From contig NZ_KI783301.1 in the NCBI RefSeq assembly GCF_000510645.1, positions 3,177,788 to 3,241,787 of the forward strand: 64,000 bases of DNA, given 5' to 3'. A model generated the notes under the pieces. It made no database searches, was not told where the DNA came from, and worked only from the letters and a program-made list of their open reading frames with translations. Position numbers and translations under genes: made by a program. This document shows positions 54,512 to 63,937 of this stretch, in pieces. Positions within the stretch are counted from its first letter, which is position 1. Each line of letters starts with the position of its first letter. This DNA comes from Thermicanus aegyptius DSM 12793. GTDB lineage: Bacteria > Bacillota > Bacilli > Thermicanales > Thermicanaceae.

Positions 54512-55935
54512 CAGCCCTTCCCTCCCCTGAGAGGCGTTTTGCCTATCCTATCCCCTTTTTCCCCTTCACCGGGGCTTTCCCGCCATAGGCTCATCTTGCC
54601 GCTTTCTTCCCAGGCCGCCAGTTCCTGTTCAACAGGATGACGGGCAAATATCTTCCGGAGGACCACAAAGCTCATCACCCCGAGGAGAAGATAAAGGCAG
54701 GCGAAGAGGAGAAGAAGAAGATCAACATAGGGAGAGGTCGTTGCCCCTTCCGGCGTCCGCATCACCCCGCGGAGAATCCAGGGCTGCCTTCCCACCTCGG
54801 CGAAGACCCAACCCAATTCGACGGCGATGAGGGCCATGGGACCACCGGCTGCGATTCCGTAAAGGAGGGCAGGCCGGTATGGATTCCTGTTCTTCCTGGA
54901 ATAAAAAAGGAATAGATAGAGAAGGGAAAGAACGGTGAGGGCAACGCCGATCACCACCATCAGGTCAAAAAAGTAGTGGATCATGAGAGGCGGGCGATCC
55001 TCGGGCGGAAATTGATTCAGCCCGATCACCTCGGCCCAAGGCATCGAATGAGCCAGTATGCTTAATGCGTACGGGATCTTAATTCCATATTGGATCTCCT
55101 GATTGTCGGTGAGAATGCCAAAGAGAACTAAAGGGGCATTCTTCCCCGTTTCGAAATGCCATTCCGCCGCCGCCAACTTTTCGGGCTGGTACTCGGCCAG
55201 GAACTTCCCGGAGAAATCTCCGATGACGGCGGTGGCGATGGAAAAAATCAGGGCTGCCGCCATGGTGAGATGGAGAGCTTTCTTATGGTAAATATGCGCC
55301 TTTCCCCTGAGGAGATGCCATGCGGCGATGGTGGCCAAAAGGAAAGCGGAGGCCATATAGGCGGAAACGAGAACATGGGAGGCCTTCGTCGGAGTGGCCG
55401 GATTAAACATGGCGGCGAGGGGATCAATCTCCGTCATCTGCCCATTTCGCAGTACAAATCCTTGAGGAGTATTCATAAACGCATTAACCGTCGTGATGAA
55501 GAAGGCGGAAAGGGAGGACCCCAAAACGACGGGAATCAAGAGCAGAAAATGGATCCATGGATTTTTGAAGCGATCACCGGTATAAAGATAAATGCCCAAA
55601 AAGATCGCCTCGATAAAAAAAGCGAAGGTCTCAAGAAATAAAGGCAAACTAATCACCTGTCCCGCAATCTCCATAAAGCGAGGCCAAAGAAGACTAAGTT
55701 GCAATCCAATCGCCGTTCCGGTCACGACCCCCACGGCCACAGTGACGACAAGCCCCCGGGTCCAGCGCCGGGCCAGGAGAAGGTAATGGGGATCCTTCTT
55801 AAGGATTCCCCTCCACTGAGCCAGGGCGATCATCAAGGGAACGCCAACGCCGACGGTGGCGTATAGGATGTGAAAGGCCAGCGTGGTCATGGTAAGAATG
55901 CGGCTTGATAGCACCGGATCATAGGCAGGGAGCAC
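54511..55935 (-). CDS. ythA: YthA-type cytochrome bd/bb' oxidase subunit I
   Basis: A 474-residue membrane protein with a GTG start after GGAGGGAAGACC. FHILYATVGVGVPLMIALAQW carries the haem His of helix 1; VGVVTGTAIGLQLSLLWPRFMEIAGQVISLPLFLETFAFFIEAIFLG (split in helices) holds the conserved Glu pair. It follows the YthA/Geobacillus CydA pattern rather than the E. coli-like CydA next door. It accepts electrons from menaquinol without pumping protons. Confidence 0.9.
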   Translation of the reverse strand: MLPAYDPVLSSRILTMTTLAFHILYATVGVGVPLMIALAQWRGILKKDPHYLLLARRWTRGLVVTVAVGVVTGTAIGLQLSLLWPRFMEIAGQVISLPLFLETFAFFIEAIFLGIYLYTGDRFKNPWIHFLLLIPVVLGSSLSAFFITTVNAFMNTPQGFVLRNGQMTEIDPLAAMFNPATPTKASHVLVSAYMASAFLLATIAAWHLLRGKAHIYHKKALHLTMAAALIFSIATAVIGDFSGKFLAEYQPEKLAAAEWHFETGKNAPLVLFGILTDNQEIQYGIKIPYALSILAHSMPWAEVIGLNQFPPEDRPPLMIHYFFDLMVVIGVALTVLSLLYLFLFYSRKNRNPYRPALLYGIAAGGPMALIAVELGWVFAEVGRQPWILRGVMRTPEGATTSPYVDLLLLLFACLYLLLGVMSFVVLRKIFARHPVEQELAAWEESGKMSLWRESPGEGEKGDRIGKTPLRGGKG

Positions 55936-56192
55936 GGTCTTCCCTCCTTTCCATGTTCTTTTCCGTCCAACACCTGCTTCACAGCGCAGATCCCCTCACC
56001 ATTTTTCTCATCATGTCGGTCCCTTCCCATTCTTTCACTCCCCGTTTCATCCCATTCCTGTTTTTCTATTTAACTCATTTGTACTATCTTTATAGTCATT
56101 ACAGTTTTATCATATCCCCTTGCCCTTCATCCCAAAAGAGGAGAGGGAAGATCGTCATATAATGTTCATTTTCTCTGTAACAATCTTGTCAC

Positions 56193-56227
56193 AAAAAAAC
56201 CGCCCACCTCGCGTGGACGGTTTTTCT
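56193..56227 (-). terminator. Terminator of cydAB
   Basis: ACCGTCCACG and TGGGCGGT pair around CGAGG, followed on the minus strand by TTTTTTTG. A T run on the other side makes it potentially bidirectional. The remaining gap to ythA (55936-56192) should hold the ythA promoter, which I could not assign. Confidence 0.8.
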
Positions 56228-56256
56228 ATAAGATTTGAAACACTTGGCGCAACCGA

Positions 56257-57288
56257 TTACTGATGGTACCCTCTCGCATTTTGAATCGTGATCTTTTCCT
56301 TAAAGAGGAAGTAGGTCCACAGCTGATATGCGATAATGATGGGAACCATCACAACGGCAACGATAAACATGATGGTGAGGGTTTTTTGGCTGGCCGCCGC
56401 CTGGAAAAGGGTGATGCTATATTTGGGATCAATCTTGGACAAGAGCATATTGGGGAAAAGCCCGATAAACCCTGTCGCTACGGTTAAAAGAATCGTTCCG
56501 AAGAGAGAGAGGAAAGCGGCCAGTTTCCTCCCTTTGTTTTGATAGAAACGGACCAAAAGGAGGGCAGCCAGCGCTAAGGCCGGTACCAGGAAAAGGACGG
56601 GATAGGTGACGAAATTATGGAGCAGCGGGGTCATGGCGGCGGTGGCGATCAGAAAGATGCCATAGATGGCGGCCGCCACAGCCCATAGGGTTTTCGACAG
56701 TTTCCAGGCCCGCTCTTCCACATCCCCTTTCACCTTAAAGGCGATCCAGAGGCTGCCGGATAAAGCAAAGAGGGAGACGAAGGTAAGACCCCCGATCAGG
56801 CCATAGGGATTGAGGAGCGTCAGCAGGGTGTCGGAACTTCCGTTTGCATCGATAAGAAGTCCCTGAAAGAGATTGGCGAAGGCAACTCCCCAGAGCAAAG
56901 CCACGGCGGCACTGCCTGCGAAGAAGGCCCATTTCCAAAAGGTTTTCCACTTGGGATCTTCATGTTTATGCATAAATTCCAAACCGATGGCCCGGAAGAA
57001 CAAGGCAAACAGGATGAGGAAGAGAGGAACATAGAGATAGCTGAACATCAGCGCATAGGTGAGGGGGAAGGCGGCAAAGGTCGCTCCTCCTGCCGTAATC
57101 ACCCAGACCTCGTTTACGTTCCAATAGGGACCGATGGTCTCCTGCAGCTGCAATTCCTCTTGTTTGGACTTCGAGAGAAAGGGAAAAAGAATTCCCGTTC
57201 CCAGCGTATATCCATCCAGTGCGAAATAAACCATCCAGAGGACCGCCCAAAGAGCAAACCAAATGATGGCCAGCACTTCTTGGCTCAT
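56257..57288 (-). CDS. cydB: Cytochrome bd ubiquinol oxidase subunit II CydB
   Basis: A 343-residue protein with nine or so helices and the signature MVYFALDGYTLGTGILFPFL (DGYxLG) in helix 1, followed by GPYWNVNEVWVI. It binds subunit I in the canonical short-Q-loop bd oxidase. It lies 14 bases after cydA. No extra small subunit gene is visible before the terminator. Confidence 0.95.
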   Translation of the reverse strand: MSQEVLAIIWFALWAVLWMVYFALDGYTLGTGILFPFLSKSKQEELQLQETIGPYWNVNEVWVITAGGATFAAFPLTYALMFSYLYVPLFLILFALFFRAIGLEFMHKHEDPKWKTFWKWAFFAGSAAVALLWGVAFANLFQGLLIDANGSSDTLLTLLNPYGLIGGLTFVSLFALSGSLWIAFKVKGDVEERAWKLSKTLWAVAAAIYGIFLIATAAMTPLLHNFVTYPVLFLVPALALAALLLVRFYQNKGRKLAAFLSLFGTILLTVATGFIGLFPNMLLSKIDPKYSITLFQAAASQKTLTIMFIVAVVMVPIIIAYQLWTYFLFKEKITIQNARGYHQ

Positions 57289-57302
57289 TTTAGAATCCCT
57301 CC

Positions 57303-58673
57303 TTACGCCTGTATAGGACGGGCGCTTTTCCCAGGATCCACCTTTGGCGTTTCTCCAGGAATGTCGTTTTCGGGGCCCGCCACAGCATATTTTCGGAGCA
57401 GACGAAGATCAGAAATGATGAGAATGCCGTAGAAAAGGAAGAGACCTACCATCGAAAAGATCATTTCGCCCATAGCGATCGGGGACACCGCCTCATCGGT
57501 CTTCATCAGACCAAATACAATCCATGGTTGACGTCCCATCTCGGCAACCACCCACCCTAAATTAATGGCCACGTAAGGGAGGGGGATGGTGTAGAGGAGA
57601 ACCTTGAGATAGCGGGATGAATCAAGCAATTTTTGTTTCGAATAGAGGTAAAAGCCGTAGATGGCCATAAAGAGGAAGTAGAGCCCTAAACCGATCATAA
57701 GGCGGAAGCTCCAGAAGACAACGGATACGTTTGGACGCTCCTCCGCAGGAACTTCCTTCAATCCTTTGACCTCACCGTGAATATCGTTCTTATTGAAGAG
57801 ACTTCCCAGATACGGGATGCCTAAAAGCTCCACGGAATTCCGCTCATTGGCCGGATCAGGAATCTGGAAGAGATAGAAGGGGAGGTCTTTACCGGTTTCC
57901 CAAACCGCTTCAAAGGCGGCAGCCTTCACAGGATTTACCTTCCCGGTATTCACTCCGTGGAAGTGGCCGATAATGGGTACCATGAGGGTCGAGATGACCG
58001 CCATGATGAGGGCCATTTTAAAGGAACGGGTAAAAAACTCGAGATGGTGCTTCCGAAGCAAATGATACGCGCTAACGCCCAACACGAAGAAAGAACCGAC
58101 AATGTAGCTGGCAAAAATCGTATGGGTAAACATATACCAAACATACGGATTTGCCATCACGGCGCCGAAATTCTCCAACTGAATCTTCCCATCCACGATG
58201 GAATAACCGACGGGGTTTTGCATGAAGCCGTTCGCCGTAATAATCCACAAGGCGGAGATGTTCGTACCGATCGCCACCATCCACATGGAGAAGGCCCGCA
58301 GTTTCGGAGAAAATTTATTCCGGCCGAAGAACCAAACCCCGAAAAACGTGGATTCAAGGAAGAATGCCAATAGCGCCTCAATCGCCAGCGGTGAACCGAA
58401 AATGTCCCCCATGAACTTCGAGTACTCTGACCAGTTGGTCCCAAACTGAAACTCCATGGTAATTCCCGTCACCACGCCCAGGGCGAAGTTAATGGCGAAT
58501 AACTTGCCCCAAAAATCGGCCATCCGGCGGTAAATATCCTCTTTCTTGCGGGCGTAAAGCGTTTCCATAATCGCCACCAAGATGACCAGCCCGATGGTGA
58601 GCGGGACGAACAGGAAATGGAAGAAGGCCGTGAGTCCAAACTGCCAACGGCTTAGCGCCACAATTCCCGACAT
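57303..58673 (-). CDS. cydA: Cytochrome bd ubiquinol oxidase subunit I CydA
   Basis: The 456-residue subunit begins MSGIVALSRWQFGLTAFFHFLF with the haem b595 His19. GVVTGITMEFQFGTNW and a later GFMQNPVGY follow, and the Q loop is short. The ATG at 58673 is chosen because AAAGGGGGAT lies eight bases upstream; a TTG and an ATG just before it are poorly spaced. The 260-base gap to gndA (58674-58933) must hold divergent promoters; no clear Rex site was seen. Confidence 0.95.
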   Translation of the reverse strand: MSGIVALSRWQFGLTAFFHFLFVPLTIGLVILVAIMETLYARKKEDIYRRMADFWGKLFAINFALGVVTGITMEFQFGTNWSEYSKFMGDIFGSPLAIEALLAFFLESTFFGVWFFGRNKFSPKLRAFSMWMVAIGTNISALWIITANGFMQNPVGYSIVDGKIQLENFGAVMANPYVWYMFTHTIFASYIVGSFFVLGVSAYHLLRKHHLEFFTRSFKMALIMAVISTLMVPIIGHFHGVNTGKVNPVKAAAFEAVWETGKDLPFYLFQIPDPANERNSVELLGIPYLGSLFNKNDIHGEVKGLKEVPAEERPNVSVVFWSFRLMIGLGLYFLFMAIYGFYLYSKQKLLDSSRYLKVLLYTIPLPYVAINLGWVVAEMGRQPWIVFGLMKTDEAVSPIAMGEMIFSMVGLFLFYGILIISDLRLLRKYAVAGPENDIPGETPKVDPGKSARPIQA

Positions 58674-58933
58674 CCTCATATCCCCCTTTTTCAATAAAAT
58701 TTTATAAAATCAGTTCCCAATTCTTACTTTATGATGAATCCTCCCTGAAACCTATAGGGGTTTTCCACTATTCCCAAGGTAGTTGTTACGGCATCATGGC
58801 AAAGTTGTTGCGAAGATGTGAATCGATGAACGATTGAAAGTTTTAAACCCTTCCCCCTTTGATTTTCTCCCCTATTTAGGAGAAAATAAGGTAGTGGAAC
58901 GGAAGGCAGAGTGCAGGGAAGGAGTGTTCATCC

Positions 58934-60361
58934 ATGAAAAATGAGATCGGCGTGATCGGTTTGGGAGTAATGGGAAAAAATTTAGCCTTCAATATAGAAA
59001 GCAGAGGGTATTCCGTTTCGGTCTTTAACCGTTCACCGGACAAGACAAAAAAGATGCTCTCCGAGGCGGAGGGGAAAAAGATTGAAGGGTTTTATACCAT
59101 CGAGGATTTTATCGCATCTCTGGAACGCCCACGGAAGATCCTCCTCATGGTCCAAGCCGGAGAGGCGACCGATGCCACGATTCGGCAACTTCTCCCCCAT
59201 TTGGAGAAAGGGGATCTCTTAATCGATGGGGGGAATTCCTTCTTTCAGGATACAAGGCGGCGGAGCATGGAGCTGGATAAGGCGGGCATTCTCTTCTTAG
59301 GGATGGGCGTTTCCGGAGGGGAAGAAGGAGCCCTCCATGGTCCTTCCCTCATGCCCGGAGGTTCGAGAAAGGCATATCAACTGGTGGAAAGGATCTTATT
59401 GTCCATTGCGGCCAAAGCGGAAGGAACCCCTTGTTCCGCCTACATGGGCCCCGACGGAGCCGGACATTATGTGAAGATGGTCCATAACGGCATTGAGTAT
59501 GGAGATATGCAGCTCATCAGTGAAGCCTATGATATTCTTTCCCGTGGTTTAGGCATGGAAACGAATGAACTGGCAGAGGTCTTTGCCGCTTGGAAGGAAG
59601 GGGAACTCGACAGCTACCTGATCGAAATTACCGCTGAGATCTTTAAGAAAAAAGATCCCGAGACCGGGAAACCCCTCCTGCATCTCATTATGGATCGGGC
59701 CGGACAAAAAGGGACGGGGAAATGGACCAGCGAAAGCGCCCTGGATTTGGGAGTTCCCCTTTCGGTCATTACCGAATCGGTCTTTGCCCGCTACCTTTCC
59801 GCCAAAAAAGAGGAACGGGTCAAAACCGGACGACTGATCAAAGGACCTAAAGGAGAAGGGGCGGGGAAGTTTTTAGAGGAAAAAGAGCGTTCCTCCCTGG
59901 TAGAAGCGGTTCGAAAAGCCCTTTATGCCAGCAAAATCATCTCCTATGCCCAAGGGTTCTCCCAACTGAAGGCGGCCTCCGATGTGTACGGATGGGAGCT
60001 CGATTACCGGAAAATCGCCATGATCTGGAGAGGAGGCTGCATCATCCGGGCCCGCTTCCTGCAAAATATTATGGAGGCGTATGAAGAGGAACCCTCCCTC
60101 CAAAATCTCATCACCGCCCCATATTTCCGCAGCATTTTGGAGTCTTACCAAGAAGAATGGCGCAGGGTGGTCGCCTTTGCGATCATGCGGGGGATTCCTG
60201 TCCCCGCGTTCTCCAGCGCCCTAGCCTATTTTGACAGTTACCGCTCCGAACGGCTCCCGGCCAATCTCATCCAGGCCCAACGGGATTATTTCGGCGCCCA
60301 TACCTATGAGCGGGTCGATCGGGAGGGAATTTTCCATACGAACTGGAAAGAGGAAGAATAA
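58934..60361 (+). CDS. gndA: 6-phosphogluconate dehydrogenase, decarboxylating
   Basis: A 475-residue enzyme of the oxidative pentose phosphate pathway. It has the N-terminal dinucleotide motif [24 protein letters not shown] and NRSP for NADP+, [19 protein letters not shown] and [21 protein letters not shown] with catalytic lysine, and C-terminal [21 protein letters not shown] precedes the ATG. It stands alone and ends at a strong terminator. Confidence 0.96.
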   Translation: MKNEIGVIGLGVMGKNLAFNIESRGYSVSVFNRSPDKTKKMLSEAEGKKIEGFYTIEDFIASLERPRKILLMVQAGEATDATIRQLLPHLEKGDLLIDGGNSFFQDTRRRSMELDKAGILFLGMGVSGGEEGALHGPSLMPGGSRKAYQLVERILLSIAAKAEGTPCSAYMGPDGAGHYVKMVHNGIEYGDMQLISEAYDILSRGLGMETNELAEVFAAWKEGELDSYLIEITAEIFKKKDPETGKPLLHLIMDRAGQKGTGKWTSESALDLGVPLSVITESVFARYLSAKKEERVKTGRLIKGPKGEGAGKFLEEKERSSLVEAVRKALYASKIISYAQGFSQLKAASDVYGWELDYRKIAMIWRGGCIIRARFLQNIMEAYEEEPSLQNLITAPYFRSILESYQEEWRRVVAFAIMRGIPVPAFSSALAYFDSYRSERLPANLIQAQRDYFGAHTYERVDREGIFHTNWKEEE

Positions 60362-60381
60362 GAATTGAACGTTTTATGTCG

Positions 60382-60407
60382 AACCGGACGGGCCTCGTCC
60401 GGTTTTT
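60382..60407 (+). terminator. Terminator of gndA
   Basis: AACCGGACG and CGTCCGGTT enclose GGCCT, followed by TTTTTTC. The following 200 bases to 60605 are AT-rich and hold nothing I recognise. Confidence 0.9.
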
Positions 60408-60605
60408 TCATCATTTTTCACCAATTCACCAATCTTTCTTCAAACTTTCCCTAGAATATTTATAATCATTCAAAAAATCAAGGGATTTCCCCTATATATT
60501 TACCCTGTTTATTTACAAGATGAAAGGAAATGTAGGCTGGTCCATGATTCCGGAGTAATTCACCATTCGGGAATCTTCGCATCCACCTTAGAAAACCGAA
60601 AGCCC

Positions 60606-61226
60606 TTACAACTTAACCAAGTGATACTTTTTCGCCAGTTGAACCCAGTCCCTCTTCCGGTTCGTGCCCAGCTTTTTACTAATATTTAAGCGGTGGTTTT
60701 CTACCGTTTTCGTGGAGATCGTCAATTGCTCGGCGATCTCCTTTTGGGTATATCCTAAGACCGTCAAGACAAAGATCTCCTTCTCCCGAAAGGATAATGG
60801 GCAATGTTCATCATGAAGGGATTTATTCTCCTCCTTCATAATGTGGGCGGGAAAGACCTTCTTCCCGTTTAACACCTCTCGGAGATTGCTTACAATCTCC
60901 TCGCCATGAAGTCGTTTTTCGATATACCCATCGGCGCCTGCCAAGTAGGCTTTCCTTTTGTATTCATCCTCATCATGCATGGAGAAAACCACCAATTTCA
61001 TCTTCGGATTGATCCGGCGCAGTCGGGTAATGGCATGGAAACCATCCATTCCCCCAGGCATGGAGAGATCCAGGAGGGCGAGGTCAATGGGGTATTTTTC
61101 GGCGAGGCGGAGCGCCTCTCCCCCTTCCTCGGCAAAGAGAATCGATTGGATCGGAAAAAAGTCATTTAAGAGGAGGGATAACCCGTCCCTAACGATTTCA
61201 TGATCATCCACGATGAGCAGATTCAC
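60606..61226 (-). CDS. NarL/LuxR-type response regulator
   Basis: A 206-residue regulator with receiver residues Asp7/Asp8, phosphoacceptor Asp53 (LALLDLSMPGG) and a LuxR-type C-terminal domain (LSFREKEIFVLTVLGYTQKEIAEQLTISTKTVENH). It overlaps the kinase gene by four bases, so the two form a pair. The targets are unknown. Confidence 0.93.
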   Translation of the reverse strand: MNLLIVDDHEIVRDGLSLLLNDFFPIQSILFAEEGGEALRLAEKYPIDLALLDLSMPGGMDGFHAITRLRRINPKMKLVVFSMHDEDEYKRKAYLAGADGYIEKRLHGEEIVSNLREVLNGKKVFPAHIMKEENKSLHDEHCPLSFREKEIFVLTVLGYTQKEIAEQLTISTKTVENHRLNISKKLGTNRKRDWVQLAKKYHLVKL

Positions 61227-62230
61227 GAACTTCCCCCTCCTTGAAGTGGAATATATCCTTCTACGACGGTCGGCCCTCCGATTTTGCTAAACCATTTGAT
61301 CTCTCCTCCCATCATTTCAATCCTCTCTTTCATATGATATCTCCCCACCCCTTCTTTGCATTCTTCTACCTTAAACCCTCTTCCGTCATCCCGCACTTGG
61401 AAAAAGAGCCGGGTTTGCCTTGGCTCCAGGAGAAGATCAATCTGTTTCGCCTTCCCATGGCGGACCGCATTTAACACCGCCTCTTGCAGCACCCGGTAAA
61501 GGTGGAGGCTCGCTTCATGGGAAAGGGAGAGTTTCCGGGGAGGGAGATGAAGATGAATCGCTATCCCTTCCATCTCCCGCCAATCTTCCGCCGCCCTTAA
61601 AACCGCCTCATGTAGATCAAAGGCATCCGAAGGAAGGGGGCGAAGGGTTCTCGAAATCCGGCGAATGCGCTCTAACGCCTCTTCCAAACCGGTTGTTAGT
61701 TTCCGGGCGTGTTTTTTCATGGCTGGATCGCATTCGTGGCGTTCAATCCCTTGAAGGCCTAAAACGGCGCTGTAAATGGTTTGTCCGATCTCGTCATGGA
61801 GCAGCCTGGCAATTCGCTTCCGTTCCCTTTCCTGGGCGAGTATCGTCTCCTTGACCAAGGTGTGCTCCATTTTTTTCGTCTGTTCCTCCGCGATGCGGAG
61901 GGGATCCCGGATGATCAGGATGTACCCTGCCGTCCCGTTCAGGAGGATCTTTTTGGTGCTCATTTGAAAAAAACTATGTTTTCCTTCATAGGTAGGCATA
62001 TGGGATTCGAAGACAGGAAGGGCATGGTCATGCATAAGAATGCAGCGTTCCTCTCCAGGCAGCACCTCTCGCATCTCACAATAGGAACAGTGGGGGACCT
62101 TCTCCCCTTCCTTCCACCCCATCTGTTCCTTGGCAATCCGGTTGATGTAGAGGATCACCCGATGTTGATCCATCACGATGACGCCCTCAGGGAACTGGTC
62201 TAGGATCTCTTTTGTCCATATGCTTTCCAT
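61223..62230 (-). CDS. HisKA_3 sensor kinase with a cysteine-bearing PAS domain
   Basis: The 335-residue cytoplasmic kinase has a PAS domain (residues ~8-110) containing CSYC and a third cysteine (Cys48, Cys51, Cys63), then a short coiled coil. RIARLLHDEIGQTIYSAVLGLQ with His145 and a C-terminal ATPase (LHLYRVLQEAVLNAVRHGKAKQI, DDGRGF) follow. There is no membrane segment. The cysteines recall the iron-sulfur PAS of NreB, an oxygen sensor, but NreB has four. With two oxidase operons nearby, oxygen or redox sensing is plausible, not shown. Confidence 0.9.
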   Translation of the reverse strand: MESIWTKEILDQFPEGVIVMDQHRVILYINRIAKEQMGWKEGEKVPHCSYCEMREVLPGEERCILMHDHALPVFESHMPTYEGKHSFFQMSTKKILLNGTAGYILIIRDPLRIAEEQTKKMEHTLVKETILAQERERKRIARLLHDEIGQTIYSAVLGLQGIERHECDPAMKKHARKLTTGLEEALERIRRISRTLRPLPSDAFDLHEAVLRAAEDWREMEGIAIHLHLPPRKLSLSHEASLHLYRVLQEAVLNAVRHGKAKQIDLLLEPRQTRLFFQVRDDGRGFKVEECKEGVGRYHMKERIEMMGGEIKWFSKIGGPTVVEGYIPLQGGGSS

Positions 62231-62324
62231 GAGAATCCCTTCTTCTTCCGATGCTTGCTTTTACTTTACCATAAAATTGTGAAGAAGAATGAAAGCCTCT
62301 GTGAAATGGCCACGAAACGACCAT

Positions 62325-62362
62325 AAAAAAAAAAGAAGGCAAAATCGTATCCTTTGCCTTCT
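62325..62362 (-). terminator. Terminator after the FapA/DUF342 gene
   Basis: AGAAGGCAAA and TTTGCCTTCT enclose a 9-base loop, followed by a run of T on the minus strand. It starts two bases past the stop. Confidence 0.92.
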
Positions 62363-62363
62363 C

Positions 62364-63902
62364 CTATCCTCTGGTGAGATGGATCTCCCCTTCCTTGATG
62401 CGTATGCTTACTTTTGCCTCCTCCCGGGTAAAGAAATGCCCTTTCCCGCCGATGAGAACTTCGGTCTCCGGATATACTTTATTAAGACGAACCACTCCTT
62501 CAGGATCAAGTACTTCAACCAAGGTGCGCACTCCGGCCTGGGACCCCACTTCTTCAAGCTCTACCCTATGGCCGGACCTGATTTCGCCGCCCCGGTAGGA
62601 GCCTTTCCCTCTCACGCTTCCTCCGGCATCGATGATCGAATGGTATCCTCCCCGTTGGGTTACCTCCACATCCCCTTTTGATTCCACTTTACTGTTAAGG
62701 AGACTGGAAAGAACCACCTTCACATCCTTCTTATCTTCCGCCGGATTCTCTTTCAAAAGCTGCTTTAAATGTAAGAGCAGCTTTTGAAACCGGACATAGG
62801 TGATGTCTGGCGGACTTCCCCCTGTGTGGGAAAGCTGTGCCTGTACCTGTTGAAGCCCATCGATCACCTCCAGCCAATCTTTTGGAAGGCTGATCTTTTG
62901 TCTTTCCTTGGCCAATTCTTTAATCTCCTCCCCGATGCGGGGATTTATCTTTTGGATCAACAGTTTGACGACCGGAAGGATCGTTTGCTGCTCCTCTTGC
63001 AAGATCCATTTCCCCTGGGGCGTTTGGGATATTTGATGGATCCCGACGTCCACTTTCTCCAGATCCTCTTTGATCTTTTCCAAGGTGAATTTTAATTCTT
63101 GCAAGGGGCTAACACCAGCAGAAAGATGGCTGCCTATCGCCTGACCTTGAACCAGGATCGAACCCCCTGCCTTTACGGTGGCCTTCATCACATTTCCCCC
63201 GACGCGGATATCCCCGTCTGCCTCCACGGTCATTCCTTCGTTTATATTGCCGGAGATTTGAATATCTCCGCGGAAGCGGATATTCCCGGTGGAAAGGTCC
63301 ACATCTCCCGACTGGATGAGGGTTGGAGCGACACTGATGTGGTAACCCCCGCTTTTCGTCTTTACCTTTAAGTATCCATTGATCGTGGCGTAGATCACCT
63401 TTCCTTCCTCATCCAGCCGAACCCCTTGCCCAAGGGCGATGTTAACCGCCCGAACCGGAGGGGGAGGGATCGGTTCCCCACGGACTCCGCTGCCCTCCCT
63501 GCCCGGCTGAGGAGGGAAGATCTGGGCGATTCGGTCTCCGGCGGCTACACTGGGAATGCGAAAGAAATCCAGATAATTAATCCTTCCGTTCTCCTCCACG
63601 AAGCGATGCTCTTCCTGAGTTTGAACGAACCATTCCACCCAACCGTCCTTCCCATTCTCTGGAGGAGTTCCCTCCGCCAAGAGATATTCCCCCGGTGGAG
63701 GCGCATGGAGGGCGACTCTCAATTCTTCCTCTTGAATGGGAAGTTTGATCCCCTCCTGCATGAGACGCCGCTTCACCTCTTCTTCCGTAAAGGGAGCCTC
63801 CCCTTCTCCTTGCTTTACAATGAGTCGGACCTTTAATGGTTCGATGTGCAGGTGCCAAAGAGGATATTTTTTTCTCTCTTTCCCAAGACCTTCTCTCTCC
63901 AT
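62364..63902 (-). CDS. FapA/DUF342-family polysaccharide-like beta-helix protein
   Basis: The 512-residue protein has an N-terminal alpha/beta part and a central beta-helix with glycine-rich turns (GDIQISGNINEGMTVEADGDIRVGGNV, split over turns). A coiled-coil segment (~280-400) and a second beta-helix (VESKGDVEVTQRGG…) follow. The family lies next to chemotaxis and sigma-D genes in many Firmicutes; its role is not established. The ATG at 63902 follows GGAGGG; a TTG one codon earlier is possible. Confidence 0.88.
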   Translation of the reverse strand: MEREGLGKERKKYPLWHLHIEPLKVRLIVKQGEGEAPFTEEEVKRRLMQEGIKLPIQEEELRVALHAPPPGEYLLAEGTPPENGKDGWVEWFVQTQEEHRFVEENGRINYLDFFRIPSVAAGDRIAQIFPPQPGREGSGVRGEPIPPPPVRAVNIALGQGVRLDEEGKVIYATINGYLKVKTKSGGYHISVAPTLIQSGDVDLSTGNIRFRGDIQISGNINEGMTVEADGDIRVGGNVMKATVKAGGSILVQGQAIGSHLSAGVSPLQELKFTLEKIKEDLEKVDVGIHQISQTPQGKWILQEEQQTILPVVKLLIQKINPRIGEEIKELAKERQKISLPKDWLEVIDGLQQVQAQLSHTGGSPPDITYVRFQKLLLHLKQLLKENPAEDKKDVKVVLSSLLNSKVESKGDVEVTQRGGYHSIIDAGGSVRGKGSYRGGEIRSGHRVELEEVGSQAGVRTLVEVLDPEGVVRLNKVYPETEVLIGGKGHFFTREEAKVSIRIKEGEIHLTRG

Positions 63903-63937
63903 CAAACCCAGCCCTCCTTTTCATCCCCTCATCGGGC

